Below, piece after piece: positions 1 to 6,818 of a DNA stretch of 9,628 nucleotides. Source of the stretch: Gemmatimonadota bacterium (GTDB lineage Bacteria > Gemmatimonadota > Gemmatimonadetes > Longimicrobiales > Longimicrobiaceae); contig JAHWJJ010000144.1 of assembly GCA_019348475.1 (NCBI GenBank), positions 1-9,628 of the forward strand, written 5' to 3'. Below the pieces are notes generated by a model. It was not told where the DNA came from, did no database searches, and saw only the letters and a program-made list of their open reading frames with translations. Made by a program: the position numbers and the translations under genes. Positions within the stretch are counted from its first letter, which is position 1; each line of letters starts with the position of its first letter.

Positions 1-469
1 CGCGTCGTTCAGCAACACGATGAACTTTGGCGACAACCTGCAGTTCAGCTTTCTGCTGGACGGCCGGTTCGGCAACGAGGTGGCCAACTTCACCCGGCGC
101 ATCCAGGACTACTTCGGGCTGAGCCCGGCCACGGAGCTGGAGATCGAGGGCACCGTCCCGGCCGGGTTCCACACGCTGAACATCGAGCGGCACCTGCTTT
201 ACGAGGCGTTCGTGGAGGACGGCTCGTTCGTCAAGCTGCGCGAGGTGGCGCTGGGGTACACGTTCGGGCAGCCGTGGGTGCGCGGCCGCCTGGGCGCGGA
301 GAGCGTCACGCTGCGGGTCGCGGGGCGCAACCTGCACACCTGGACGGACTACTCGGGACTCGATCCGGAAGTCAACCTGTTCGGCGGCAGCACCGTCGCG
401 CGCGGGGTGGACTTCGTCACCACGCCCATTCCGCGCAGCCTGGTGGTCGGGCTGACGGTCAACTTCTGA
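1..469 (+). CDS. SusC/RagA-type TonB-dependent outer-membrane receptor, C-terminal fragment
   Basis: The reading frame is open from the left edge (first whole codon at base 2) to TGA at 467-469, so only the last ~155 residues of a protein normally near 1,000 residues are visible. They look like the end of a TonB-dependent beta-barrel of the SusC/RagA class: alternating hydrophobic and polar strands, the phrase FVKLREVALGYTF (a typical SusC strand), then GRNLHTWTDYSGLDPEVN, the near-terminal NL..W..Y.G.DPE signature of this family, and a final barrel strand ending in an aromatic residue (VGLTVNF). Family role: energy-dependent import of oligosaccharides or peptides through the outer membrane with a SusD lid lipoprotein. 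The gene is followed after 10 bases by a susD-like gene, which fits the pair. The substrate cannot be told, because the plug domain and upstream genes are outside the window. Confidence 0.93.
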   Translation, partial: ASFSNTMNFGDNLQFSFLLDGRFGNEVANFTRRIQDYFGLSPATELEIEGTVPAGFHTLNIERHLLYEAFVEDGSFVKLREVALGYTFGQPWVRGRLGAESVTLRVAGRNLHTWTDYSGLDPEVNLFGGSTVARGVDFVTTPIPRSLVVGLTVNF

Positions 470-473
470 GGAG
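468..473 (+). promoter_or_regulatory. Ribosome binding site of the susD-like gene, overlapping the susC stop codon
   Basis: GAGGAG begins inside the TGA stop of the receptor gene and lies six bases before the ATG at 480. Termination on one cistron and initiation on the next are therefore almost adjacent, which suggests translational coupling and supports a matched dose of receptor and lipoprotein. Confidence 0.7.
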
Positions 474-479
474 CCGAAG

Positions 480-1808
480 ATGCGGAATCTCCTGATTCAA
501 AGGCTCCGCTGCGCGGTGCTGCTCACCGCCCTGCTGGGCGCGGGCGCATGCGAGCTGGACCTTACCAATCCCAACTCGCCCCCCGAGGAGCTGGTGCTCA
601 CCACGCCGGAGGGGATCATCGCCCTGGCCGTGGGAATGCAGGGGCAGTTCGCCGGGGCCTCGGTGGGGAGCGGCATGGTGCTGAACTCCATGCGCAGCTC
701 CGGGCTGGTGACGGATGAGCTCTCCACCACCAGCCGGGCGCTCGCGGCCGACCGCGCGCTGGGGACCGGGGTGGGCGTGGACGCCTCGTTCGGCGTCGTC
801 AGCTCGCCGTACACCACCGCCTTCCGCGTGGTGCGCTCGGCCGAGGAGCTGCTGGCCAGCGCACCCAGCGTGGGGCTGGGGCCGGGCACGCTGGCGGGGG
901 TGATGGCGCTCGCGCGCACCTACAAGGCCATGTCGCTGGGCATCGCCATCCAGCACTACCAGCAGATCCCGGTGACGGCTACGCTGGAGGCCAATCCCCT
1001 GCAGCCCCGGGCTGTGGTGCTGGACACGGTGCTGGCGCTGCTGGAGCAGGCGCGCGCCGACCTGGGCTCCGTCCCGGCCGCGCAGCTGGCCGACTTCAAC
1101 GCGCGTGTGGCCATCGGCTACAACCTGGGCAACGTGGTCGACGCCATGCTGGCCCGGTACTACCTGATCGACGGGCAGTACCAGGCGGCGATCGCCGCGG
1201 CCGCGCGGGTGCCGCTGAACCGGCTGAACGTGTTCACCTACCCGGATCCGCTGCGCAACCCTATCTGGGCCTACTCGCAGTTCGGGCTGGACTACGTGCG
1301 CGGCACGCAGGAGTTCGTGGCCGAGGCCGACACCTCGGACGACCGCCCCGACTTCTGGCTGCGGCTGGACCAGGGAATGGTGACGGGGTCGCCCGCGGTG
1401 CCGCTGCGCAACCTGCGGCAGTACTCTGACCGCAACGCGCCGTTCCCCATCTACCTTCCCGACGAGATGCGCCTGATCCAGGCCGAGGCGTACACGCGTC
1501 TGGGGATGCTTCCCCAGGCGGCGGCCCTCGTGAACGCGGTGCGCACCCAGTGCACGCCCAGCGCCACGGTGGGCACCTTCTCCGAGCCGGTGGCGTGCAT
1601 GCCCGCGCTGCCGGTCACGGCGCTGGACACCCAGACGGAGCTGCTCGTCGAGATCGCCTACCAGCGGCGGTACGAGCTGTACCTGCAGGGGCTGCGCTGG
1701 GAAGACGTGCGGCGCTTCGGCGCACTATCCGGCGAGACGCCCAGCGTGCAGTGGTTCCCGCTGCCGCAGAACGAGTGCATCCTGAACCCCGCGGCTAACA
1801 ACTGCTGA
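480..1808 (+). CDS. SusD/RagB-type outer-membrane nutrient-binding lipoprotein
   Basis: 442 residues, near the usual length for compact SusD proteins. Residues 1-23 form a lipoprotein signal peptide (basic start, hydrophobic LLTALLGAGA) with the presumed lipidated Cys24; the lipobox AGAC is slightly off consensus. Right after it comes ELDLTNPNSP, the phrase that commonly opens mature SusD/RagB proteins. The helical TPR-like body includes DEMRLIQAEAYTRLGMLPQA (about 323-342), and the C-terminal SusD signature RYELYLQGLRWEDVRRFG lies around residues 397-414. Family role: a surface lid that binds glycan or peptide and hands it to the SusC barrel. The pairing with the preceding receptor gene confirms the call. 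Four cysteines (358, 373, 433, 442) lie in the exported C-terminal part. No hydrolase gene is linked on the visible side, so the substrate remains unknown. The start is well supported by the GAGGAG site. Confidence 0.93.
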   Translation: MRNLLIQRLRCAVLLTALLGAGACELDLTNPNSPPEELVLTTPEGIIALAVGMQGQFAGASVGSGMVLNSMRSSGLVTDELSTTSRALAADRALGTGVGVDASFGVVSSPYTTAFRVVRSAEELLASAPSVGLGPGTLAGVMALARTYKAMSLGIAIQHYQQIPVTATLEANPLQPRAVVLDTVLALLEQARADLGSVPAAQLADFNARVAIGYNLGNVVDAMLARYYLIDGQYQAAIAAAARVPLNRLNVFTYPDPLRNPIWAYSQFGLDYVRGTQEFVAEADTSDDRPDFWLRLDQGMVTGSPAVPLRNLRQYSDRNAPFPIYLPDEMRLIQAEAYTRLGMLPQAAALVNAVRTQCTPSATVGTFSEPVACMPALPVTALDTQTELLVEIAYQRRYELYLQGLRWEDVRRFGALSGETPSVQWFPLPQNECILNPAANNC

Positions 1809-1842
1809 GCAGCCGCCGTCGCGGGAGCCGCTGACGTAAACG

Positions 1843-1876
1843 ACCAGGGGCGCGCCGGCATCGGCGCGCCCCTGGT
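1843..1876 (+). terminator. GC-rich hairpin ending the susCD operon
   Basis: ACCAGGGGCGCGCCG (1843-1857) pairs perfectly with 1862-1876, giving a 15-bp stem and a four-base GCAT loop, 34 bases after the susD stop. The position fits a transcription terminator, but no T-run follows. It may act with Rho, as a 3'-end stabiliser, or as a weak intrinsic terminator. Because the stem is fully symmetrical it would fold equally on either strand. Confidence 0.6.
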
Positions 1877-2010
1877 GCGTATCCCGCCGACGACGTGCTG
1901 GCGCTCGGCTGGCGTACCACGGATGACTGGGGCGGCATGCGATATCCCTTCCCGTCGGCACCCCGCAGTGCTGTCATCCGTGCGCCGACCGTCGGAGGAA
2001 CGTGCGGTTC

Positions 2011-2064
2011 AACCTCCCCCAGGATTTTTCGGGGGAGGTACGAGCGTAAGCGAGCGGAGGGGGC
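2011..2064. repeat. REP-like hairpin element (candidate dispersed repeat)
   Basis: ACCTCCCCC (2012-2020) and GGGGGAGGT (2031-2039) are perfect inverted arms around a T-rich 10-base loop. They are followed by CGAGCGTAAGCGAGCG (2041-2056) and a second purine block GGAGGGGGC. This order of hairpin, GAGCG/GCGAGC spacer and GGAGGGGGC resembles dispersed intergenic repeats I associate with several GC-rich bacteria. Only one copy lies in the window, so its repeat nature is inferred from style. It sits in a gene-free region between two transcription units. Confidence 0.4.
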
Positions 2065-2637
2065 GCCGGCGCAGAGCGCTGCCGAACCGACAATGGCCTG
2101 AGCGCGCATCGGGCTTGGCCGCCGGAAGCGGGGTTCGGCGCCTTCCTCAGGACACTGGTGGGCAGCGCAGCACCCGGGCAGCCGCGGCGATTACCAATAC
2201 CTGATCTCAACACAAAGTTCTGGCACGAACTCCACCCCTCGCCGCGTTCGTGTTTTCGACGCCGTCCTGTGAAATCCGGTTTGAGCCGGGCTTGCCACTC
2301 TGTCGTCCAGCGTCCAGCCGGAGCGGCCTTTACAGATCGGGATCGGGTGGATGATGTGCCCCCGCGGACACCCGTCGCGCCACCTCGATCCCTGCCCATC
2401 CAAAAAATGCGGATCCCGTCCCCTCGCCGGCAGCATCCTCTCTCCCAGGGGACGCCTGCATCCTGCCGATCCCATCCGGTCCGCCTCCGGCCGTCGCATC
2501 CGTCCATCCACCACTGCCCGCTTTTCCGACGACGGCTTTGCGTCGCGGCGGCCGCTCGGGCACGACGGGGCTCCGGCGCCGATTCCAGAACGAGCCTCCG
2601 CAATCCGGTATCACTTCGCCGCCTTTGCACGAAAAGC
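2065..2637. other. Intergenic stretch without a supported gene
   Basis: All reading frames here give arginine- and proline-rich translations without family motifs, and none has a convincing ribosome binding site. AT-richer patches occur (for example around 2190-2230 and 2400-2410), unlike the coding parts of the window. I see only a weak 5-bp inverted repeat (AGTTC/GAACT near 2217-2232). No tRNA, strong terminator or mobile-element end was recognised. Bases 1877-2010, left of the REP-like element, are equally empty. Confidence 0.55.
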
Positions 2638-2667
2638 TGGACACCTGCACCTCAATGGGTGTATAAT
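2638..2667 (+). promoter_or_regulatory. Sigma-70-like promoter of the glycosyltransferase gene
   Basis: TGGACA (2638-2643, five of six matches to TTGACA) is separated by 18 bases from TATAAT (2662-2667), a perfect -10 box and very conspicuous in DNA this rich in GC. Transcription would start near 2674, giving a leader of about 45 bases before the TTG start at 2720. The promoter also argues that the reading frame upstream of it is not translated. Confidence 0.72.
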
Positions 2668-2706
2668 CAGGGCTTCCAAGCAGTTACCGGGGTCGGAGCC
2701 CCCTCC

Positions 2707-2710
2707 GGAG
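2707..2710 (+). promoter_or_regulatory. Ribosome binding site that decides a TTG start
   Basis: GGAG lies nine bases before TTG at 2720. The TTG is the codon directly before the first conserved strand of the enzyme (RILYVSHSFP) and lies downstream of the promoter, whereas the only ATGs in this frame are far upstream of the promoter. Confidence 0.65.
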
Positions 2711-2719
2711 CAGCAGCCG

Positions 2720-3913
2720 TTGCGCATTCTCTACGTCTCGCACTCGTTCCCGCTTCCCGGCGATCCGCTCAGCAACGTGGGCGGAATGCAGCGCCTGGCG
2801 CAGGGGCAGTTCGCCGCGCTGGCCGAACATCCGGCGGTGGAGATGCACTCGCTGCTGCTGGAAACGTCGTGGAAGGCCACGCCGTACCGCATGCCGGGGT
2901 ACATGGCCGGGCTGCTGTGGCAGATCCCGCGCATCGTGAAGCGCGAGCGGATCGACGTGGTGCTGCACTCGTCCATGGTTACGGCTTCGCTCACCCCGAC
3001 GATGATCCGCGCCGTCCACGCGGCGGGCGCAAAAGTGGCGGCGGTGCCCGTGGGGCGCGACGTGACGCTGCCCACGATCGGCTACCAGTGGTACGTGCGC
3101 CGGGTGCTGCGCTCGCTCGACGGCGTGTTCCCCATCAGCCGCGCGACCGCGCAGGAGTGCCTGCGCCGCGGGCTGCCTCCGTCGCGGATGCACGTGGTGC
3201 CCTGCGGCGTGGACGCGGCGCTGTTCCACCCCCCGCGCGACCGCCGCGCCGCCCGCCGCGAGCTGCTGCGGGCCATCGGCGAGTCGCCGGAGACGGTCGC
3301 GGACGACGCGCTGATCCTGGTGAGCGTGGGGCGGCACCAGGAGCGCAAGGGCTTCGCCTGGTTCACCGACCGCGTGATGCCGCGGCTGCCGGAGGACGTG
3401 GTCTACCTGATCACGGGCGAGGGGCCCATGACGCCGCGCATCCAGGAGGCCATCGACCGCCACGGGCTGCACGGCCGCGTGCGGATGCTGGGCAAGGTGG
3501 GGGAGGAGATGCTGGGCCGCCTGTACCGCGGCGCCGACCTCTTCGCCATGCCCAACATCCACGTCAGGGGCGACATCGAGGGCTTCGGGGTGGTGATGCT
3601 GGAAGCGGGGATGTGTGGCATGCCCGTGCTTGCCGCGGACCTGGAGGGGATCAGCGACGTGGTGCGCGAGGGCGAAAACGGCCACCTCGTGCCCAGTGAA
3701 GACGCGGACGCATTCGTGGAGCGGGTGATGCGCTATCGAGGAAACCGGGAGCTGGTGATGGAGGCGTCGCGCAGCGCCGCCTCGTTCACGGCGCACCACT
3801 TTTCGTGGCCCGCCATCGCGGACCGCTACGTCCGGCTCCTTCAGCAGCAGCTGGGCACCCCCACTACGACTACCGGCACCGTCCCGGCGGAGCTCGCCCG
3901 AGCGGCAGGGTGA
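2720..3913 (+). CDS. Glycosyltransferase, GT4 type (GT-B fold)
   Basis: 397 residues from the TTG start, a normal length for GT4 enzymes, which transfer a sugar from a nucleotide donor with retention of configuration. The N-terminal Rossmann half opens with RILYVSHSFPLPGDPLSNVGG, carrying the Gly-Gly turn (21-22) near the acceptor site. The hinge region has HVVPCGVDAALFHP (158-171), the usual P.GVD..F.P signature. The C-terminal half has VGRHQERKGF with the donor-phosphate Lys210, and EGFGVVMLE (287-295), the EX7E motif with Glu287 and Glu295. No signal peptide or membrane segment is seen, so it is probably cytoplasmic or peripheral at the inner membrane. It has its own promoter and terminator and no sugar-pathway neighbours, so donor and acceptor are unknown; lipid- or polysaccharide-linked mannose- or glucose-type transfer would be typical. 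The frame stays open up to an ATG at 2351, but that extension has no family similarity. Confidence 0.9.
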   Translation: MRILYVSHSFPLPGDPLSNVGGMQRLAQGQFAALAEHPAVEMHSLLLETSWKATPYRMPGYMAGLLWQIPRIVKRERIDVVLHSSMVTASLTPTMIRAVHAAGAKVAAVPVGRDVTLPTIGYQWYVRRVLRSLDGVFPISRATAQECLRRGLPPSRMHVVPCGVDAALFHPPRDRRAARRELLRAIGESPETVADDALILVSVGRHQERKGFAWFTDRVMPRLPEDVVYLITGEGPMTPRIQEAIDRHGLHGRVRMLGKVGEEMLGRLYRGADLFAMPNIHVRGDIEGFGVVMLEAGMCGMPVLAADLEGISDVVREGENGHLVPSEDADAFVERVMRYRGNRELVMEASRSAASFTAHHFSWPAIADRYVRLLQQQLGTPTTTTGTVPAELARAAG

Positions 3914-3939
3914 GCATCCAGGTTCGCCGTACGTTCGCC

Positions 3940-3966
3940 AGCCGCCTTTCACGAGGCGGCTTTTTT
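3940..3966 (+). terminator. Intrinsic terminator after the glycosyltransferase gene
   Basis: AGCCGCCT (3940-3947) and AGGCGGCT (3954-3961) form an 8-bp GC-rich stem with a six-base loop, followed directly by six T residues (3961-3966). It lies 26 bases past the stop codon and separates this unit from thrS. Confidence 0.92.
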
Positions 3967-4088
3967 GTGCGGTGGACCGGTGGCGCGGGGCGGTGCGGGC
4001 CGTTACTCTCACGGTTTCGCCACGACTGGACGAGACGAAACGCCGCCCCGCGGGGGTCGGCTCACGATAAAAGACCGGAGACAGGACG

Positions 4089-5951
4089 ATGAGGGACTGG
4101 GATCGCTGGCTGCAGGAGCGGGAGTGGTCGCCCGTGCACCCCGAGGAGTTCCGCGAGCTGCCGGTGGACGAGAAGCTGCGCCGCATTCGGCACAGCTCGG
4201 CGCACGTGATGGCCACGGCGCTGCGCCAGGTGCGGCCCGAGGCGCGCTTCGCCATCGGGCCGGCTACGGAGCACGGCTTCTTCTACGACGTGCGGCTGGA
4301 AGCGCCGCTCACGCCCGAGGAGCTGAAGGCCGTGCAGGAGGGGATGGGAAAGGTCTCCAAAGCCAGGCAGCCCTTCGAGGTGGCGGAGATTCCCTACGAC
4401 GACGCGGTGGAGTTCTTTCGCTACCGGGGCGAGCAGTACAAGCTCGACATCCTGGAAAGGCTGGCGGACCAGAAGGTCACCTTCTACCGTAACGGCGACT
4501 TCGTGGACCTGTGCGCCGGGCCGCACGTGCCCGACACGGGGTTCTGCCACCACGTAAAGCTTCTCGCTTCGTCCCCCGCGCACTGGCGGGGCGAGCAGAA
4601 CCCCTCGCTGCAGCGGGTGAGCGGCACGGCGTGGGACAGCCGCGACGCGCTGAAGAACTACCTGGCGTTCGTGGAAGAGGCAAAGGCGCGCGACCACCGG
4701 GTGCTGGGCGCGGCGCTGGACCTGTTCAGCTTTCACCCCTGGGCGGCGTCGGCGCTGTGGCACCCGCGGGGGCTCGTCATCCGCAACGAGCTGGGGCGCT
4801 TCTGGCGCGAGCTGCAGCCGGAGTACGGCTACGTGGAGATCCTGAACCCGGTGCTGTACAGGCCGGAGCTGTTCCACACGTCCGGCCACTGGGAGCACTA
4901 CCACGAGGACATGTTCATCGTGCGCGACAAGGCGGGCGACCCCGACTTCGTGCTGAAGCCGATGAACTGCCCCGATACCATGCTCTACTACCGCACGCAG
5001 GCGCACAGCTACCGCGAGCTGCCCCTGCGCGTCGCGGAGAGCCAGGTGCTGCACCGCAACGAGGTCACGGGCGCGCTGCACGGGCTCATGCGCACGCGCA
5101 GCTTTGTGCAGGACGACGCGCACATCTTCCTGGCGCCGGAGCAGGTGCAGGACGAGATCCGGCAGCTGCTGGAGCTGGTGGACCGCTTCTACTCCGTCTT
5201 CGGACTGGAGTACTCGATGAAGCTGAGCACGCGCCCGGAGAAGTTCATGGGCGAGATCGAGCAGTGGAACGCGGCGGAGACGGCGCTCAGGGCCGCGCTG
5301 GACGCCTCCGGGCGCGAGTACTGGGTGGACGAGGGCGACGGCGCGTTCTACGGGCCCAAGATCGACATCAGCATCCAGGACAGCCTGGGGCGCAAGTGGC
5401 AGTGCGGGACGATCCAGCTCGACTTTCAGCTGCCGCAGCGCTTCGAGCTGGAGTACACGGCGCAGGACGGCACGCGGCAGACGCCCATCGTCATCCACCG
5501 CGCCATCTTCGGCAGCCTGGAGCGCTTCGTGGGGGTGATCGTGGAGCACTTCGCGGGCGCGTTCCCGGTGTGGCTGGCGCCGGTGCAAGCCGTGGTGCTG
5601 CCCATCAGCGACGAAAAGCACCTGGACTACGCACGCGACGTGACGGCGCGGCTGCGCAAGGCGGGCGTGCGTGCGGAGGTGCAGCAGTACGAATCGCTCA
5701 ACTACCGCATCCGCCAGGCGGAAAAGCAGAAGGTTCCCTACATCCTGGTGGTGGGCGACCGCGAGCAGGAGGAGGGGACGGCGGCCGTGCGGCGCCACAA
5801 GGTGAAGGAGCAGCGCGTGCTCGCCGCGGACCAGGTGGTTGCGGAGATCGCGGACCGGGTGCGCACCCGCGAACTGGACGTGCACGTCGCCACGATGGCC
5901 GCGCGCTTCGTGGAGCCCAGCGCCGCCACGACGGAGGAGAATCCGTACTGA
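4089..5951 (+). CDS. thrS: Threonyl-tRNA synthetase without the N-terminal TGS domain
   Basis: 620 residues. It charges tRNA(Thr) with threonine in the cytoplasm and hydrolyses mischarged Ser-tRNA(Thr). The editing domain starts almost at once: HSSAH gives the His35/His39 pair, and DLCAGPHVP gives Cys142/His146. The class II core (about 200-495) has motif 2 HRNEVTGALHGLMRTRSF (from His322), motif 3 IHRAIFGSLERF, and the three zinc ligands Cys294, His345 and His470, spaced almost as in the E. coli enzyme (Cys334, His385, His511). The anticodon-binding domain follows (about 496-600, with ILVVGDREQEEGT). The ~60-residue TGS domain that usually comes first is replaced by ~34 unrelated residues. 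An in-frame TAA at 4068 and the short spacer back to the upstream terminator exclude a missed upstream start. GGAG (4077-4080) lies eight bases before the ATG. The conserved MNCPGH is MNCPDT here. No T-box or clear promoter was seen upstream. Confidence 0.97.
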   Translation: MRDWDRWLQEREWSPVHPEEFRELPVDEKLRRIRHSSAHVMATALRQVRPEARFAIGPATEHGFFYDVRLEAPLTPEELKAVQEGMGKVSKARQPFEVAEIPYDDAVEFFRYRGEQYKLDILERLADQKVTFYRNGDFVDLCAGPHVPDTGFCHHVKLLASSPAHWRGEQNPSLQRVSGTAWDSRDALKNYLAFVEEAKARDHRVLGAALDLFSFHPWAASALWHPRGLVIRNELGRFWRELQPEYGYVEILNPVLYRPELFHTSGHWEHYHEDMFIVRDKAGDPDFVLKPMNCPDTMLYYRTQAHSYRELPLRVAESQVLHRNEVTGALHGLMRTRSFVQDDAHIFLAPEQVQDEIRQLLELVDRFYSVFGLEYSMKLSTRPEKFMGEIEQWNAAETALRAALDASGREYWVDEGDGAFYGPKIDISIQDSLGRKWQCGTIQLDFQLPQRFELEYTAQDGTRQTPIVIHRAIFGSLERFVGVIVEHFAGAFPVWLAPVQAVVLPISDEKHLDYARDVTARLRKAGVRAEVQQYESLNYRIRQAEKQKVPYILVVGDREQEEGTAAVRRHKVKEQRVLAADQVVAEIADRVRTRELDVHVATMAARFVEPSAATTEENPY

Positions 5952-5953
5952 CG

Positions 5954-5993
5954 AGTGCGTGAGTACGGAAGCGCGGGAGTGCGGGAGCTGGTG
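5954..5993. repeat. Degenerate octamer tandem repeat after thrS
   Basis: Starting two bases after the thrS stop, five units keep an exact period of eight: AGTGCGTG (5954), AGTACGGA (5962), AGCGCGGG (5970), AGTGCGGG (5978) and a weaker AGCTGGTG (5986). The consensus is AGTGCGGG. CGGGAG (5982-5987) can also pair with CTCCCG (6003-6008) as a weak hairpin, but no T-run follows, so I do not call a terminator. Confidence 0.6.
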
Positions 5994-6062
5994 ATCGCCC
6001 GCCTCCCGACCTGACGATACACGTATGTGGCCGTGATTCACTCTAGCCGAGCACCCATCCCG

Positions 6063-6794
6063 ATGCGCACGACATGCACGCGCAGGCTCTCGCTGGCCGG
6101 CATCGCGCTCGCGCTGGCCGCAGGGCCGGCTCGCGCACAGGAGCTGCCGCCTGCGCGGGAGGTTATCACCCGGTACTGGAACGCGATCGGCGGCGTACAG
6201 GCGGTGTCGGCGCCGCAATTCCGGCGCACCATCGGAGAGATGACCACCGGCGGGCTGACGATGTCGGTGAACTTCATCCAGGCCCGACCCGACAAGATGG
6301 TGATGCGCGGCGAGATCCCCGGCCTGGGGACCGTTGAGCAGGGCTTCGACGGCACCATCGGCTGGATGGTGCTACCCGGACAGGGCGCCCGTCTGCTGCA
6401 GGGGCCGGAGCTGCAGCAGGTGCAGAATCAGGCGAAGTTCGACAGCAACCTGCGGTTCGACGAGTACCCGGTGATGGAGACCATCGGGCGCGCCGAGGTG
6501 GACGGGCGCGCCTGCTGGCAGGTGCGGATGGCTACGCCGGAGAACGACGAGGCGCTCGGCTGCTTCGGCGTCGATGACGGCTACCTGCTCTCCATCTCCG
6601 TCACTGCGCCGGAGCAGACCACGATTACGTTCGGCGACTACCGCCCCTTCGGCGCGCTTACGCTGCCGGGGCGGACCGTCGTCACCGCCGGCGGGCAGCA
6701 GGTGGTGCTCACCGTCAGCTCCATCAGCCACGATCCCATCCCCGCGGCGGAGTTCGATCCGCCCGCGGAGATCAGGGCGCAGCGTTCGAACTGA
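6063..6794 (+). CDS. Exported LolA-like-fold protein of unknown function
   Basis: 243 residues from ATG 6063. Residues 1-25 form a Sec signal peptide: basic start with Arg7-Arg8, hydrophobic LAGIALALAAG, and ARA before the likely cleavage at Gln26. The mature part begins EVITRYWNAIGGVQAV and continues with PDKMVMRGEIPGLGTVEQGFDGTIGW, then a long-helix region (LQGPELQQVQNQAKFDSNLRF), then GRAEVDGRACWQVRM and a series of beta-strands. This pattern (a V..Y..A.GG start, G.DG..GW, G...V.GR..) matches envelope proteins built on the half-barrel LolA/LolB-like fold, common in Acidobacteria-like and Gemmatimonadota genomes; members may bind lipids, but most have no assigned role. Location is probably periplasmic. 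An in-frame GTG at 6027 would add 12 residues before the signal peptide and is less likely. No strong ribosome binding site precedes either start. It lies 111 bases after thrS, with an octamer repeat in the gap. Confidence 0.85.
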   Translation: MRTTCTRRLSLAGIALALAAGPARAQELPPAREVITRYWNAIGGVQAVSAPQFRRTIGEMTTGGLTMSVNFIQARPDKMVMRGEIPGLGTVEQGFDGTIGWMVLPGQGARLLQGPELQQVQNQAKFDSNLRFDEYPVMETIGRAEVDGRACWQVRMATPENDEALGCFGVDDGYLLSISVTAPEQTTITFGDYRPFGALTLPGRTVVTAGGQQVVLTVSSISHDPIPAAEFDPPAEIRAQRSN

Positions 6795-6810
6795 AGTGCG
6801 GGAGTGGTCA
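6795..6810. repeat. Second, short copy of the octamer motif
   Basis: AGTGCGGG (6795-6802) begins on the base directly after the stop codon, followed by a partial unit AGTGGTCA. It is identical to the consensus of the repeat after thrS and occupies the same place relative to the stop codon of the gene before it. Confidence 0.45.
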
Positions 6811-6818
6811 GTGCCAAA

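Noticed and set aside
1895..2101. 68-codon frame after the susD terminator
   Set aside because: It runs through the REP-like hairpin and has no ribosome binding site or recognisable motif.
2351..2719. N-terminal extension of the glycosyltransferase frame to an upstream ATG
   Set aside because: It has no family similarity, contains the -35 and -10 boxes, and a TTG with GGAG sits exactly at the first conserved strand.
2158..3699. Long plus-strand frame overlapping the glycosyltransferase gene
   Set aside because: Arg/Ala/Gly/Pro-rich translation without motifs; it is an off-frame shadow of the glycosyltransferase.
3967..4088. T-box, riboswitch or promoter upstream of thrS
   Set aside because: The gap is only about 120 bases; no T-box motif, no anti-terminator pairing and no clear -35/-10 pair were found.
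6027..6062. GTG start 12 codons upstream in the LolA-like gene
   Set aside because: It would place a non-signal segment before a well-formed signal peptide; ATG 6063 is the better start, though neither has a strong ribosome binding site.
4062..6218. Very long minus-strand frame opposite thrS
   Set aside because: His/Arg/Val/Leu-rich product typical of antisense frames in GC-rich genes; the plus strand encodes an unmistakable ThrRS.
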